Position numbers and translations under genes: made by a program
Shown: positions 8,081 to 17,547 of the stretch, in pieces
Position numbering within the stretch: position 1 is the first letter of the stretch
Layout: the number at the start of each line of letters is the position of its first letter
Source: Bradyrhizobium sp. Arg816
Lineage (GTDB): Bacteria; Pseudomonadota; Alphaproteobacteria; Rhizobiales; Xanthobacteraceae
Direction of reading: 5' to 3'
Length of the DNA stretch: 64,000 bases
Assembly: GCF_029989365.1 (NCBI RefSeq)
Contig: NZ_JAPRAQ010000010.1
Span: forward strand, 1 to 64,000
The notes under the pieces: model-generated
Database searches by the model: none
Told to the model about the DNA's origin: nothing
The model's input: only the letters and a program-made list of their open reading frames with translations

Positions 8081-9160
8081 TTACCGCAGCTTCCCGCGCG
8101 CCGCCACCGGCAGCGTGCCGATGATCTCCTCGCCGCGGATCATCACGACCTCGTCCATCATGTTGACGACGACGCAGACGTGATTGGGCACGATGCGGAC
8201 GACGTCGCCGACGTTCGGCCGCGTGTTGCTGCGTGAGAGGTCGAGGAAGCCGTGTTCTTCCGCGAAGCGCGCAATTTTGGCTTCGGGGTGCTCCAGGATC
8301 AGGCCGTGGCCGTCGAGGCCGCCGGTGTCCGTGGTCAGTGTCTTCGAGCCGGCGTCCAGAATTCCGCGCTCGGGCGCGGCGCGGCTGACGACCGTCGAAT
8401 AGATGTGCAGGGCGCAGTCGTCCCAGGTGGCGACGCCGGCGGCGACCTGCATGCGGTCATTGTAGATGTAAGTGCCGAAGCGATGCTCGGTGCCGCCCTT
8501 GAGCTTGCCGATGTTGACGAGGTTCGGTGTGCCGCCGGTCGAGACGATTTTGGCGTCCAGCCCGTGCGCGCGCACGCCGGCCAGCGCCTCGTCATAGAAT
8601 TTTTGCGCCTCAGCCCAACCGGTCTCGGTCGGGTAGAGCATGAAGCCGGCGAATTCGAGCCCCTTGGACCCGGCGATCTCGCGGGCCAGCGCAATCGCCT
8701 CACCAGGGGTCTCGACGCCCGCGCGCTTGCGCCCCGTGTCGCATTCGACCACGACCGAGAGCGGACGACCCGAGGCTGCGGCTGCCTTGGGCAGGCCGGC
8801 GACGACCGTCGAGTTGTCGGCCGCGACCGTCATGTTCGCCTTCGCCTGCAACGCGCCGAGCCGCGCCATCTTCTCTTCGCCGAGCAGATTGTAGCTGATC
8901 AGGATGTCGTCGATGCCGGCATTGGCCATGATCTCGGCCTCGCCGATCTTCTGGCAGGTGATGCCCTTGGCGCCGGCTGCGACCTGCATCTTCGCAATGG
9001 TGGGATTCTTGTGCGTCTTGATATGCGGGCGGTTGGCGACGCCGGCGTCGTCGCAGGCTTTCTGGATTCGCGCGATGTTGCGCTCGACCTTGTCCATGTC
9101 GATGGCGGCACAGGGCGTGCCGTATTCGCGGGCGATCTTGGCGGCGAGGGTGGTTGTCAT
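8081..9160 (-). CDS. DSD1-family PLP enzyme (D-threonine aldolase / D-serine dehydratase-like)
   Basis: 359 aa with an N-terminal alanine-racemase-type barrel and a C-terminal DSD domain. Seen: the PLP lysine in RPHIKTHKNP, VVECDTGRKRAGVET, STGGTPNL, and the metal-binding His/Cys pair in IVPNHVCVVVN. Family members are metal-dependent D-threonine aldolases or D-serine/3-hydroxyaspartate dehydratases, and sequence alone does not separate them. Its ATG lies 3 bases after the stop of the upstream ABC-F gene, so the two are probably co-translated. A second, more distant member lies at 43144-44439. Confidence 0.85.
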   Translation of the reverse strand: MTTTLAAKIAREYGTPCAAIDMDKVERNIARIQKACDDAGVANRPHIKTHKNPTIAKMQVAAGAKGITCQKIGEAEIMANAGIDDILISYNLLGEEKMARLGALQAKANMTVAADNSTVVAGLPKAAAASGRPLSVVVECDTGRKRAGVETPGEAIALAREIAGSKGLEFAGFMLYPTETGWAEAQKFYDEALAGVRAHGLDAKIVSTGGTPNLVNIGKLKGGTEHRFGTYIYNDRMQVAAGVATWDDCALHIYSTVVSRAAPERGILDAGSKTLTTDTGGLDGHGLILEHPEAKIARFAEEHGFLDLSRSNTRPNVGDVVRIVPNHVCVVVNMMDEVVMIRGEEIIGTLPVAARGKLR

Positions 9161-9163
9161 GGG

Positions 9164-10975
9164 TTAAGCCTGTTCGATTTCTTCGCGGAGCATTTCAAGT
9201 TCGAGCCAGCGCTCTTCAGCGGCTGACAATTCATCGTGCGCCTTGGCGATGGCAGCCGACGTATCGTCGAATGTCTTGCGATCTTTGGCGTAGAGGTTGG
9301 GATCGTCAAGCACCCGCTGCAGTTTGGCAATATCGGCCTGCAACGTCTCCATCTTCTTCGGCAGCGTATCCAGCGCGTGCTTCTCGTTGAAGCTTAGCTT
9401 CCGCCTGGATGTGGAGGCAGGAGCGGCGGCGCGCTCCTCTTTCTTCTCCGCGGGGGCTTGCGCCTTCGTGGTCTCGCGCTTGAGGTCGGCACCGCGCTGC
9501 GCCAGCATGTCGCTGTAGCCGCCGGCATATTCGGTCCACTTGCCGTTGCCTTCGGGGGCGATCACGGACGTGACGATGCGGTCGAGGAAGTCGCGGTCGT
9601 GGCTGATCAGGATCACCGTGCCGTCGTAGTCGCCGAGCATGTCCTCGAGCACGTCGAGTGTCTCGAGGTCGAGATCGTTGGTCGGCTCGTCCAGCACCAG
9701 CAGGTTCGAGGGTTTTGCCAGCGCGCGGGCCAGCATCAGCCGGCCGCGTTCGCCGCCCGAGAGCACCTCGACAGGCGTGCCGCGCTGCTCCTGGGCGAAC
9801 AGGAAGTCCTTCATGTAGCCGACCACATGCTTCGGTTTGCCGCCGACCATGATCTGGTCACCACGGCCGCCGGTTAGCGCCTCGGCCAGCGTCGACTTGG
9901 GATCGAGGCTTTCGCGGTGCTGGTCGAGCGTGGCCGTCTCGAGATTGGCGCCGAGCCGCACGATGCCGGAATCAGGCTCCGCGCCGCCGGTCAGCAGGTT
10001 GACCAGCGTGGTCTTGCCGGCGCCGTTCGGCCCGACGATACCGAGCCGGTCGCCGCGCTGGATACGGGTGGAAAAATTGTCGACGATCACGCGGTCGCCA
10101 AAGGCCTTGGTGACGCCCTTGGCCTCGATCACCAGCTTGCCGGATTGCTCGGCTTCCGCCGCGGCCAGACTGGCGGTGCCCGCCGTGCCGCGATAATTGC
10201 GCCGCTGGTCGCGCAGCGCATGCAGATTGCCGAGCCGCTTGACGTTGCGCTTGCGGCGGCCGGAGACGCCGTGGCGCAGCCAATGCTCCTCGTCGACGAT
10301 CTTGCGGTCGAGCTTGTGCTGGTCGCGCTCCTCCTCGGCGAGCACCTCGTCGCGCCAGCTCTCGAACGAGGCGAAGCCACGATCGATCTGCTTGATCTTG
10401 CCGCGGTCGAGCCACGCCGTCGAGCGCGAGAGATTGGTGAGGAAGCGGCGGTCGTGGCTGATGATCACCAGTGCGCCGCGGCGGCTGTCGAGCTCCTTTT
10501 CCAGCCATTCGATGGTGGAGAGATCCAGATGGTTGGTCGGCTCGTCCAGCAGCAAGATGTCGGGCGAGGGCGCCAGCACGCGTGCCAGCGCGGCACGGCG
10601 GGCCTCGCCGCCGGAGACGTTGGCCGGGTTCTCGTTGCCGGTAAGCCCGAGCTGCTCCACCAGGTAGCGCGCCTGGTACGGATCGTCGCCGGGCGCCAGG
10701 CCCGCCTCGATATAGGCAAGCGTGGTCTTGTGATCGCCGAAATCCGGCTCCTGCGGCAGATAGCGAACGGTGGCGCCCGGTTGCACGAAGCGCGTGCCGC
10801 CGTCGGGTTCGACCAGGCCGGCCGCGATCTTCAGCAGTGTCGACTTGCCCGAGCCGTTGCGGCCGATCAGGCAGACGCGCTCGCTCGGCGCGACGTTGAG
10901 CTCGACGCCGCTCAGCAGCGGCGTGCCGCCGAAGGTAAGCTTGATGTCTTTGAGTTGGATCAGGGGCGGCGCCAT
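9164..10975 (-). CDS. ABC-F family ATPase (Uup/EttA-like)
   Basis: 603 aa with two ABC domains in one chain and no membrane segment, which defines ABC-F proteins acting on ribosomes. Domain 1: GRNGSGKST, VSGGEARRAALARVL, DILLLDEPTNHLD. Domain 2: GPNGAGKTT, LSGGERGRLMLARAL, LLVLDEPTNDLD. The linker holds the charged stretch DRKIVDEEHWLRHG, and the C-terminal tail is a Uup-like coiled coil (LQADIAKLQRVL). The chosen ATG at 10975 begins MAPPLIQLKDIKL; the open frame extends upstream without homology. It starts two bases after the yaiI stop. Confidence 0.92.
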   Translation of the reverse strand: MAPPLIQLKDIKLTFGGTPLLSGVELNVAPSERVCLIGRNGSGKSTLLKIAAGLVEPDGGTRFVQPGATVRYLPQEPDFGDHKTTLAYIEAGLAPGDDPYQARYLVEQLGLTGNENPANVSGGEARRAALARVLAPSPDILLLDEPTNHLDLSTIEWLEKELDSRRGALVIISHDRRFLTNLSRSTAWLDRGKIKQIDRGFASFESWRDEVLAEEERDQHKLDRKIVDEEHWLRHGVSGRRKRNVKRLGNLHALRDQRRNYRGTAGTASLAAAEAEQSGKLVIEAKGVTKAFGDRVIVDNFSTRIQRGDRLGIVGPNGAGKTTLVNLLTGGAEPDSGIVRLGANLETATLDQHRESLDPKSTLAEALTGGRGDQIMVGGKPKHVVGYMKDFLFAQEQRGTPVEVLSGGERGRLMLARALAKPSNLLVLDEPTNDLDLETLDVLEDMLGDYDGTVILISHDRDFLDRIVTSVIAPEGNGKWTEYAGGYSDMLAQRGADLKRETTKAQAPAEKKEERAAAPASTSRRKLSFNEKHALDTLPKKMETLQADIAKLQRVLDDPNLYAKDRKTFDDTSAAIAKAHDELSAAEERWLELEMLREEIEQA

Positions 10976-10977
10976 GA

Positions 10978-11481
10978 CTAGCCTTGATTCAAATTCTGGC
11001 TCGTCGCGGCCTGGTCGGCGCGGCGGCGCTGGATCCGGCGCAGCGTCTGGTCGAGCGCGGAGAGGAAGGCGGAGCGGTCGCGCGGCGCGAACGAGCGCGG
11101 CCCGCCGGTGACCTCGCCGGCCGAGCGTAGATCCGTCATCAGATTGCGCACCGCCAGCGTCATCCCGATCGACTCTTCCGTGAACGGCTTGCCGTTCGGC
11201 GCGATCACGTCGGCGCCCGCTTTCACGCAACGGCTCGCCAGCGGAATGTCGGATGTCACGACGACGTCGCCCGGCTTGGCCCGCTCTGCGATCCAGTCGT
11301 CGGCGGCATCCATGCCGGCGCCCGCTGCAATCCGCTCAATGAGCGGATCCTGGGGCACGCGAATAAAATTGCCGGCAACCACGCTCACGGGCACGCCGTG
11401 CCGGAGCGCGACGCGGTAGATCTCGTCCTTCACCGGACAGGCGTCGGCGTCGACATAGATGCGGGTGGGGGTGTCAGTCAT
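10978..11481 (-). CDS. YaiI/YqxD (UPF0178) family protein
   Basis: 167 aa from the ATG at 11481 (MTDTPTRIYVDADACPVKDE). Family blocks are clear: YVDADACPVK, FIRVPQ, GMDAADDWI, GDVVVTSDIPLA, APNGKPFTEESIG. This PIN-like DUF188 family has no settled role, though the acidic residues suggest metal binding and nuclease-like chemistry. It heads a three-gene minus-strand run with the ABC-F ATPase and the DSD1 enzyme. A longer start at 11589 would add 36 residues with no family similarity. Confidence 0.9.
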   Translation of the reverse strand: MTDTPTRIYVDADACPVKDEIYRVALRHGVPVSVVAGNFIRVPQDPLIERIAAGAGMDAADDWIAERAKPGDVVVTSDIPLASRCVKAGADVIAPNGKPFTEESIGMTLAVRNLMTDLRSAGEVTGGPRSFAPRDRSAFLSALDQTLRRIQRRRADQAATSQNLNQG

Positions 11482-11587
11482 TCGCCGCGTGGTACCCCAT
11501 TCGGGCCGCAAAGGCGAGGGGATTGACCGGTGTTCCCGGGGGCCTACGATCGGCCCTGAAACAACAAGAATTTGGGGAAAACCAGCC

Positions 11588-12388
11588 ATGCCGAACCGGC
11601 TCGAAACCTACCGCGTCGAGGCCTACAACACCGCCAAACAGTCCGAAAACAAGATGCATGACGACACGGTGGCGCGCCGCTTCGGCTTTTCCGGCGGGCT
11701 GGTCCCCGGCGTCGATGTCTTCGCCTACATGATGCACGTGCCGGTGGCGCGCTGGGGCCGCGATTTCCTGTCGCGCGGGCTGATCGAGGCCCGCTTCATC
11801 AAGCCGGTCTATGACGGCGAGACCGCCGATGTCGATGCCACCGAGCACAACGAGCTTCTCACAATCGAGGTGTTCAGCCGCACCGAGCTGTGCGCCGCGG
11901 GGACAGCGTCGCTCCCGGCGGCCGCATCTGTGGTGTCATTGAACGACTATGTCGAGGTCGCGGCCATTGCCGAGCGCAAGCCTGTGAGCCCGGCAGCGTT
12001 CGAGGTGGGCAAATGGCTGGGCACGACGCCGCGCCGCTGGGCCGGGCAGGACGCCGCCGATTATCTCGCCGACATCAGGGAGGCCGATCCGATCTTCGCG
12101 CGCGAGGGTCTCGGCCATCCTGGCCTGATCCAGCGTGTTATGAACCGCGTGCTGGTCGACAACACCATCCTGGGCCCGTGGATCCATGTCGGGAGCCGCA
12201 TGCAGCTGCTGTCGGCCGCGCGCACGGGTGACGAGATCACCGCGCGGGCAAAAGTCACCGCGAATTACGAGAAGAAGGGCCACCGCTTCGTCGAGCTCGA
12301 CGCGCTGGTCGTCGCCAACGGCACGACGCCGCTGGCGCACTGCCAGCACACCGCGATCTACCAGCCGCGTGAGCAGGCGGCGGCCTGA
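11588..12388 (+). CDS. MaoC-like hot-dog fold protein
   Basis: 266 aa from the ATG at 11588 (MPNRLETYRVEAYN). The N-terminal half has a MaoC-like pattern, MHDDTVARRFGFSGGLVPGV, followed by IEARFIKPVYDGETADV. The C-terminal half repeats a hot-dog-like pattern ending TPLAHCQHTAIYQPR, so this is probably a double hot-dog acyl-CoA hydratase or thioesterase. It is divergent from yaiI. The following DUF5107-like gene starts immediately after its stop, but their functions look unrelated. Confidence 0.75.
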   Translation: MPNRLETYRVEAYNTAKQSENKMHDDTVARRFGFSGGLVPGVDVFAYMMHVPVARWGRDFLSRGLIEARFIKPVYDGETADVDATEHNELLTIEVFSRTELCAAGTASLPAAASVVSLNDYVEVAAIAERKPVSPAAFEVGKWLGTTPRRWAGQDAADYLADIREADPIFAREGLGHPGLIQRVMNRVLVDNTILGPWIHVGSRMQLLSAARTGDEITARAKVTANYEKKGHRFVELDALVVANGTTPLAHCQHTAIYQPREQAAA

Positions 12389-13831
12389 ATGCCAGTTGAG
12401 GTCTCCTTGCGTGCCCTCGTTTGTTTTGGATTAGCACTCCTTTTGTCGCTCCATGCGCTTTGCGTCGTGCATGCCGCAGCACAGGTGCCCGATGGTGTGT
12501 CGCTCAGCGAGCAGACGACGACGTGGAGCACCGTCAAGTTCGCCGTCGATGCGGAGAATGGCTTTGTCAGCGGGTCGCTCGACAAGGGCGTGATCGTCGA
12601 ACGCAGTTTCAAATCCTACGTGCTTGAGAATCGATATCTGAAGGTAACTCTCGTGCCCGAATTCGGAGGGCGTATTCTTTCCATGGTCTACAAGCCGACT
12701 GGCCACGAGCAGCTTTATCGAACGGAGGTCGGAGTGCCCTACGGCATGAAGGCCGGAAATTTCTACTACGACTGGCTGATGGTCTACGGCGGAATCTTTC
12801 CCACGTTTCCGGATGCCGAGCACGGCAAGACGTGGCTGAAGCCGTGGGCTTTCCGGGTGGTGAAGGAGGGCGCCGACGAAGTCACGGTCGTGATGTCGTT
12901 CCGGGATGACTTCGACTATTCCGCGCGGCCGAGCAAGTTCAGGGGCGCGACCGGCATCGAGGCGAACTACTACGTCACGCTCAAGGCCGATCGTGCCGCA
13001 CTCGATGCGCGCGTGGTGCTGAAGAATCCGAACGACGAGGCCGTCCAATACGAGTACTGGACGTGCACGACCCTCGCTCCGGGATCGGAGCCGAATAATC
13101 CCAAGGCAACGGTCGGCGCCGAGATCATCGCGCCGATCCGAACTTACACGACGCCTGCCTGGTCGACCAGTCTGGCAGACGGCGACGAGAGCGCGGGTAT
13201 GGGCAGGCGGCGCTTCGAAAACCTGCGCTACTTCAAGAACTGGCCAACGATGGGCATCGCCTATGCTGCACCGGATATGCAGGGCGGGAATTTCTGGGGC
13301 GTCATCAACCATGACAATGCAGAAGGAATTATTCGCATTGCGGACAACACCGTTACGCGGGGCTTGAAAATGTGGACGTGGGGGTTTCCGTCGCTCACCG
13401 GCGAAACCGATGCCCGGAAGGATCCGAACGAGTGGCGGCCGTATGTCGAATTATGGGCGGGCGTGTCAGACCAGTTTTTCCACAGCGCAGACTTTCCCGC
13501 ACGCAGCGAGGTGTCGATTCCGGAAACCTACAGCCCGACCGTCGGCATGAGCAACGTGACGCATGCGAACGAGAAAATCCTGATCAATTTTTCGGCCGAG
13601 GCGTCTCGCGCCGTTCTCGAGTTCTTCAGCATCGAACCGGCCATCCCGTTGCTTGTCACGTTGAAACAGGGTGACACGGCTCTGTTCAGCGGGATCGTGA
13701 GCGCCGATCCGAACAACGGAAATCGCATTTCGGCAGCGATTGCCGACGGCCGCAGCGGGGAAAAGATACGGCTAACGATCACGACCACGGAGGGAAAGGA
13801 GTTGATCGCCGCCGAAACGGCGATCAAGTGA
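12389..13831 (+). CDS. Exported DUF5107-like protein (mutarotase-like fold)
   Basis: 480 aa with a signal peptide (hydrophobic FGLALLLSLHALCVVHA, cleavage near AAA). The mature part carries YLKVTLVPEFGGRILSMVYK, YEYWTCTTLAPGSE and WAGVSDQFF, which resemble DUF5107 proteins with a galactose-mutarotase-like beta-sandwich, often linked to carbohydrate binding. A C-terminal beta domain (about residue 385 on) may be separate. The codon usage looks slightly less GC-biased than the flanks. Periplasmic or secreted sugar binding is an inference. Confidence 0.6.
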   Translation: MPVEVSLRALVCFGLALLLSLHALCVVHAAAQVPDGVSLSEQTTTWSTVKFAVDAENGFVSGSLDKGVIVERSFKSYVLENRYLKVTLVPEFGGRILSMVYKPTGHEQLYRTEVGVPYGMKAGNFYYDWLMVYGGIFPTFPDAEHGKTWLKPWAFRVVKEGADEVTVVMSFRDDFDYSARPSKFRGATGIEANYYVTLKADRAALDARVVLKNPNDEAVQYEYWTCTTLAPGSEPNNPKATVGAEIIAPIRTYTTPAWSTSLADGDESAGMGRRRFENLRYFKNWPTMGIAYAAPDMQGGNFWGVINHDNAEGIIRIADNTVTRGLKMWTWGFPSLTGETDARKDPNEWRPYVELWAGVSDQFFHSADFPARSEVSIPETYSPTVGMSNVTHANEKILINFSAEASRAVLEFFSIEPAIPLLVTLKQGDTALFSGIVSADPNNGNRISAAIADGRSGEKIRLTITTTEGKELIAAETAIK

Positions 13832-13887
13832 TCTCTTTCGGAATGCCGGTCGAAGCCCCCGGCGTTGTCACGATCGCGGAACTCCCC

Positions 13888-16260
13888 CTACGCCGCGTTC
13901 CCCTTAGCATCCTGGATGGCACGCCACACCCGCTCCGGGGTCAGCGGCATGTCGATGTGCTTGATGCCGTAGTCGGAGAGGGCGTCGAGCACCGCGTTCA
14001 CCACCGTCGACAGGCTGCCGGCGCAGCCGGCTTCGCCGCAGCCCTTGCTGCCGAGCGGATTGGTCGTGGCCGGCACCGGGTGATCGCCGACCGTCATGTT
14101 CGGAACGTCCTCCGCGCGCGGCAGCGCGTAGTCCATCAGCGATCCCGTGATCGGCTGGCCGCTGTCGTCGTAGCGGACATGCTCCATCAGCGCCTGGCCG
14201 ATGCCCTGGACGACGCCGCCATGAAGCTGGCCCGCGACCAGCAGCGGATTGATCACCGTGCCGAAATCGTTGACCGCGCTGTAGCGCACGATCTGCACCA
14301 CACCGGTATCAGGATCGATCTCGACCTCGGCGACGTGGCAGCCGTTCGGGAACGCAGAGGGCACCGGTTCGCTGGTATGGTCGACGTCGAGGCTGTCAGG
14401 CACGCCGTCCGGCACCTTGCCGTCATGCAGCTTCCTGGCGAGCACCATGATGTCGATGCTGCGATCGGTGCCGGCAATGGTGAAGCTGCCGTCGGCGAAC
14501 TCGATGTCGGCCTCGGAGGCCTCCAGCATGTGCGCGGCGGCGCGCTTGCCCTTCTCGATGACGAGCTTGGCGGCGCCCACGATGGCCATGCCGCTCGCCG
14601 TGATCGAACGCGAACCGCCGGTGCCGTTGCCGGTGTGGACGATGTCACTGTCGCCTTGCTCAAGCTTCACGCTGTCGAACGGCACCCCTAACTGCGCGCA
14701 CAGCACCTGCGCGAATGCGGACGCGTGGCCCTGGCCGTAATCGAGTGTGCCGGTAATGAGCTGTACCGAGCCATCGGGATCGAACACGATCTTGCCGAGC
14801 TCGGGGCTCGGCGGCGCGGTGACCTCGAGATAGGAGCCGACGGCGATGCCGCGCAGCTTGCCGATCTTCCTGCTCTCCTTCTTGCGCTTGGCGAAGTTCT
14901 CGTGGTCGGAGATTTCGAGCGCCTTGTTGAACACCGCCTGGAAGTCGCCGCTGTCATAGGTGACGCCGGAGGAGGCCGGGAACGGCATCTGGTTCGGCTT
15001 GATGAAGTTGCGCTTGCGCAAGGTCAACCGGTTGATGCCCATCTCGTCGGCGGCGCGGTCGATCAGCCGCTCCATGTAGTAGTTCGCCTCGGGCCGGCCG
15101 GCGCCGCGATAGGCGCCCATCAGCGTGGTGTTGGTGAGCACCGTCTTGATGTCGACGGCCATCAGCGGCGTGCGGTAGACGCTCGAAAAGTTCTTGCCCG
15201 TGTTGAGCGAGAGCGGCCCCGGCGAGACGCCGGTGATGTAGGCACCGAGATTGCCGTAACCGGACAGCTTTGCCGCGAGGAAGTGTCCCTCCGCATCGAG
15301 CGCCAGTTCGGCATGGATCTTCTGCGCACGGCCATGGCTGTCCGAGAGGAAGCTGGTCGAGCGCTCGTCGAGCCACTTCACCGGCTTTCCCAATTCCTTG
15401 GCCGCGTACAGGATGCACATGTATTCGGGGTAATTGACGTTCTTCATGCCGAAGGAGCCGCCGACATTGGCGGTGAGGACCCGCACCTTCTCGTTCGGCA
15501 CCTTCAGGTTCTTGGCGAGGTTGGCGCGGTTGCCCGCAACGCCCTGCGTCGGCATCTGGATGGTGTAGCGCTCGGTCTTCTTGTCGTAGGAGGCAAGCCC
15601 CACGCGCGGCTCCATCGAGACCACGGCGACGCGGGTGTTCTCGATGTCGACCTTGGTGACGTGGGCGGCACCGGCGAAGGCCGCGTTCACCTTGTCCATG
15701 TCGCCATAGTGGTAGTCGAGCGCGACATTGTTCGGGATGTGGTCATAGAGCAGCGGCGCACCGGGTCTGGCGGCTTCCTCGGGATCGGTCACCGCTGGCA
15801 GCGGCTCGATATCGAGCTCGACGGCCTCGGCGGCGTCGCGCGCCTGCGCCAGCGTGTCGGCGACCACGAAGGCGACGGGATCGCCAACGAAACGGACCTT
15901 GTCGGTCGCCAGCGGCTGCCGATTGGTCTGGAGCAGGGGGGAGCCGTCGCGGCTCTTCAGCGGCAGGCCGCAGGTGAAGGGGCCGTAGCCGGCGGCATCG
16001 AGGTCCTTGCCGGTCCACACCCCCAGCACGCCCGGCATTGCCCTGGCGGCGTCGGTGCCGATGCCGCGGATGAGCCCATGGGCATGGGTGGAGCGGACGA
16101 CCACGGCATGGGCCTGGCCGGGCAGGTTGAAATCGTCGGTGTAGCGGCCCTTGCCGCGCACCAGCGTATCGTCTTCCTTGCGGCGGACCGGCTGCCCGAC
16201 GCCGTATTTTTGCAGTGCAATAGCGTTTTCGAGCGTGGACGATTTGGTGTGTTCTTGCAT
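13888..16260 (-). CDS. Molybdenum hydroxylase large subunit (CoxL/xanthine dehydrogenase family, form II type)
   Basis: 790 aa from the ATG at 16260 (MQEHTKSS). Seen: VRRKEDDTLVRGKGRYTDD at the N-terminus, VGGSFGMKN, the active-site loop GAYRGAGRPEA and GSKGCGEAGCAG near the C-terminus. The AYRGAGR loop marks form II (OMP) proteins rather than true CO dehydrogenases, which have AYRCSFR. The catalytic subunit normally needs a FAD subunit (CoxM) and a 2Fe-2S subunit (CoxS); neither is adjacent. The substrate (aldehyde, N-heterocycle or other) is unknown. Confidence 0.88.
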   Translation of the reverse strand: MQEHTKSSTLENAIALQKYGVGQPVRRKEDDTLVRGKGRYTDDFNLPGQAHAVVVRSTHAHGLIRGIGTDAARAMPGVLGVWTGKDLDAAGYGPFTCGLPLKSRDGSPLLQTNRQPLATDKVRFVGDPVAFVVADTLAQARDAAEAVELDIEPLPAVTDPEEAARPGAPLLYDHIPNNVALDYHYGDMDKVNAAFAGAAHVTKVDIENTRVAVVSMEPRVGLASYDKKTERYTIQMPTQGVAGNRANLAKNLKVPNEKVRVLTANVGGSFGMKNVNYPEYMCILYAAKELGKPVKWLDERSTSFLSDSHGRAQKIHAELALDAEGHFLAAKLSGYGNLGAYITGVSPGPLSLNTGKNFSSVYRTPLMAVDIKTVLTNTTLMGAYRGAGRPEANYYMERLIDRAADEMGINRLTLRKRNFIKPNQMPFPASSGVTYDSGDFQAVFNKALEISDHENFAKRKKESRKIGKLRGIAVGSYLEVTAPPSPELGKIVFDPDGSVQLITGTLDYGQGHASAFAQVLCAQLGVPFDSVKLEQGDSDIVHTGNGTGGSRSITASGMAIVGAAKLVIEKGKRAAAHMLEASEADIEFADGSFTIAGTDRSIDIMVLARKLHDGKVPDGVPDSLDVDHTSEPVPSAFPNGCHVAEVEIDPDTGVVQIVRYSAVNDFGTVINPLLVAGQLHGGVVQGIGQALMEHVRYDDSGQPITGSLMDYALPRAEDVPNMTVGDHPVPATTNPLGSKGCGEAGCAGSLSTVVNAVLDALSDYGIKHIDMPLTPERVWRAIQDAKGNAA

Positions 16261-16472
16261 GGAATTGACCTGAAAAGCCGGCAATCGCGCGTTTTGGGGG
16301 GCGCCTGGAGGACCGGACCCTTCAAAAATAGCCCACGGTCCCGTTCACGACAACGCACGAATGGGCATGGTCCCATGTGATGCGTTGTTGCGCAGGCTTG
16401 CCGCGCTGCTAATGTTTCAGGCGAAAAAGCAATTCCAGATCGGCCCCATCGGGCCGCGGAAAGACAATTTGT

Positions 16473-17546
16473 ATGAATGACCACACGCGGCTCCGCGACG
16501 GCCATGCGCCGCACGGTGGGCTGGAGGGGTCGATGGCGGCGGTGGCGTTGGCCCCCGAACCGGCCGTCGCCCCGCACGCGCCGGGAACCGGCGTCTATGC
16601 GGCGCTGGACCTCGGCACCAACAATTGCAGGCTCCTGATCGCTTGTCCGACCAGCGACGGCTTTCGCGTGGTCGATTCCTTCTCGCGCATCATCCGGCTC
16701 GGCGAGGGCGTCTCGGCGACCGGCTGCATCAGCGAGGCCGCGATCGAGCGCGCCGTCGCCGCGCTCAGCATCTGCCGCGACAAGATCAATCTGCGCAAAG
16801 CCAAGCGGCTTCGGCTGATCGCGACCGAAGCCTGCCGGGCCGCCTCGAATGCGGAAGGTTTCCGCAGCCGCGTCGCGGCCGAGACCGGCATCGAGCTCGA
16901 GGTGATCGACCGCGAGACCGAGGCCTCGCTCGCCGTGCTCGGTTGCGCGCCGCTGGTCGACCCCCGGGGCAGGGGCGCGATCCTGTTCGACATCGGCGGC
17001 GGCTCGACCGAGCTGGTCCGGATCGAGCGCGATCCGCAAAATCCGGAGCCGCGCATCAAAGCCTGGATGTCGATCCCGCTCGGCGTCGTGACGCTGGCCG
17101 AGCATTTCGGCGGCCGCGACGTCACGCCGGACATCTATGCCGCGATGGAGCAGGAGGTCGCCAACCACGTCGCGCCGTTCGCAGAAGCGCACGGCGGCGA
17201 TCTCGCCGACATGCACCTGCTCGGCACCTCGGGCACGGTGACGACGCTCGCCGGCATCCATCTCAACCTCGCGCGCTACGACCGCCGCCGCATCGACAGC
17301 ATCTGGATGAACGATTCCGACATCACCGCGACCATCAGCAAGCTGCTCGGCATGAGCTACGAGGAGCGCGCCAACAACAGCTGCATCAGCGTCGAGCGCG
17401 CCGATCTCGTGCTGGCCGGCTGCGCCATCCTCGATGCTATCCGCCGCGCCTTTCCGCTTCCGCGCCTGCGCGTCGCCGACCGGGGCCTGCGCGAAGGCAT
17501 GCTGGTCGAGATGATGCGCGAGGACGGCGCACTCAGGAGCTGGTGA
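16473..17546 (+). CDS. Ppx/GppA family phosphatase
   Basis: 357 aa. Seen: phosphate-binding YAALDLGTNNCRLLIA, TEACRAASNAEGF, the second ATP/phosphate motif ILFDIGGGSTELV, and LLGTSGTVTTLAG. This ASKHA-fold family hydrolyses polyphosphate or pppGpp. At this length it lacks the C-terminal HD domain of long Ppx proteins. The proline/histidine-rich N-terminal 30 residues look disordered. It is followed after one base by rlmE, so the two form an operon. Confidence 0.9.
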   Translation: MNDHTRLRDGHAPHGGLEGSMAAVALAPEPAVAPHAPGTGVYAALDLGTNNCRLLIACPTSDGFRVVDSFSRIIRLGEGVSATGCISEAAIERAVAALSICRDKINLRKAKRLRLIATEACRAASNAEGFRSRVAAETGIELEVIDRETEASLAVLGCAPLVDPRGRGAILFDIGGGSTELVRIERDPQNPEPRIKAWMSIPLGVVTLAEHFGGRDVTPDIYAAMEQEVANHVAPFAEAHGGDLADMHLLGTSGTVTTLAGIHLNLARYDRRRIDSIWMNDSDITATISKLLGMSYEERANNSCISVERADLVLAGCAILDAIRRAFPLPRLRVADRGLREGMLVEMMREDGALRSW

Positions 17547-17547
17547 G

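Noticed and set aside
14725..16380. A 551-aa plus-strand frame opposite the CoxL-type gene
   Set aside because: A shadow of the real minus-strand gene with arginine- and valine-rich nonsense composition and no domain.
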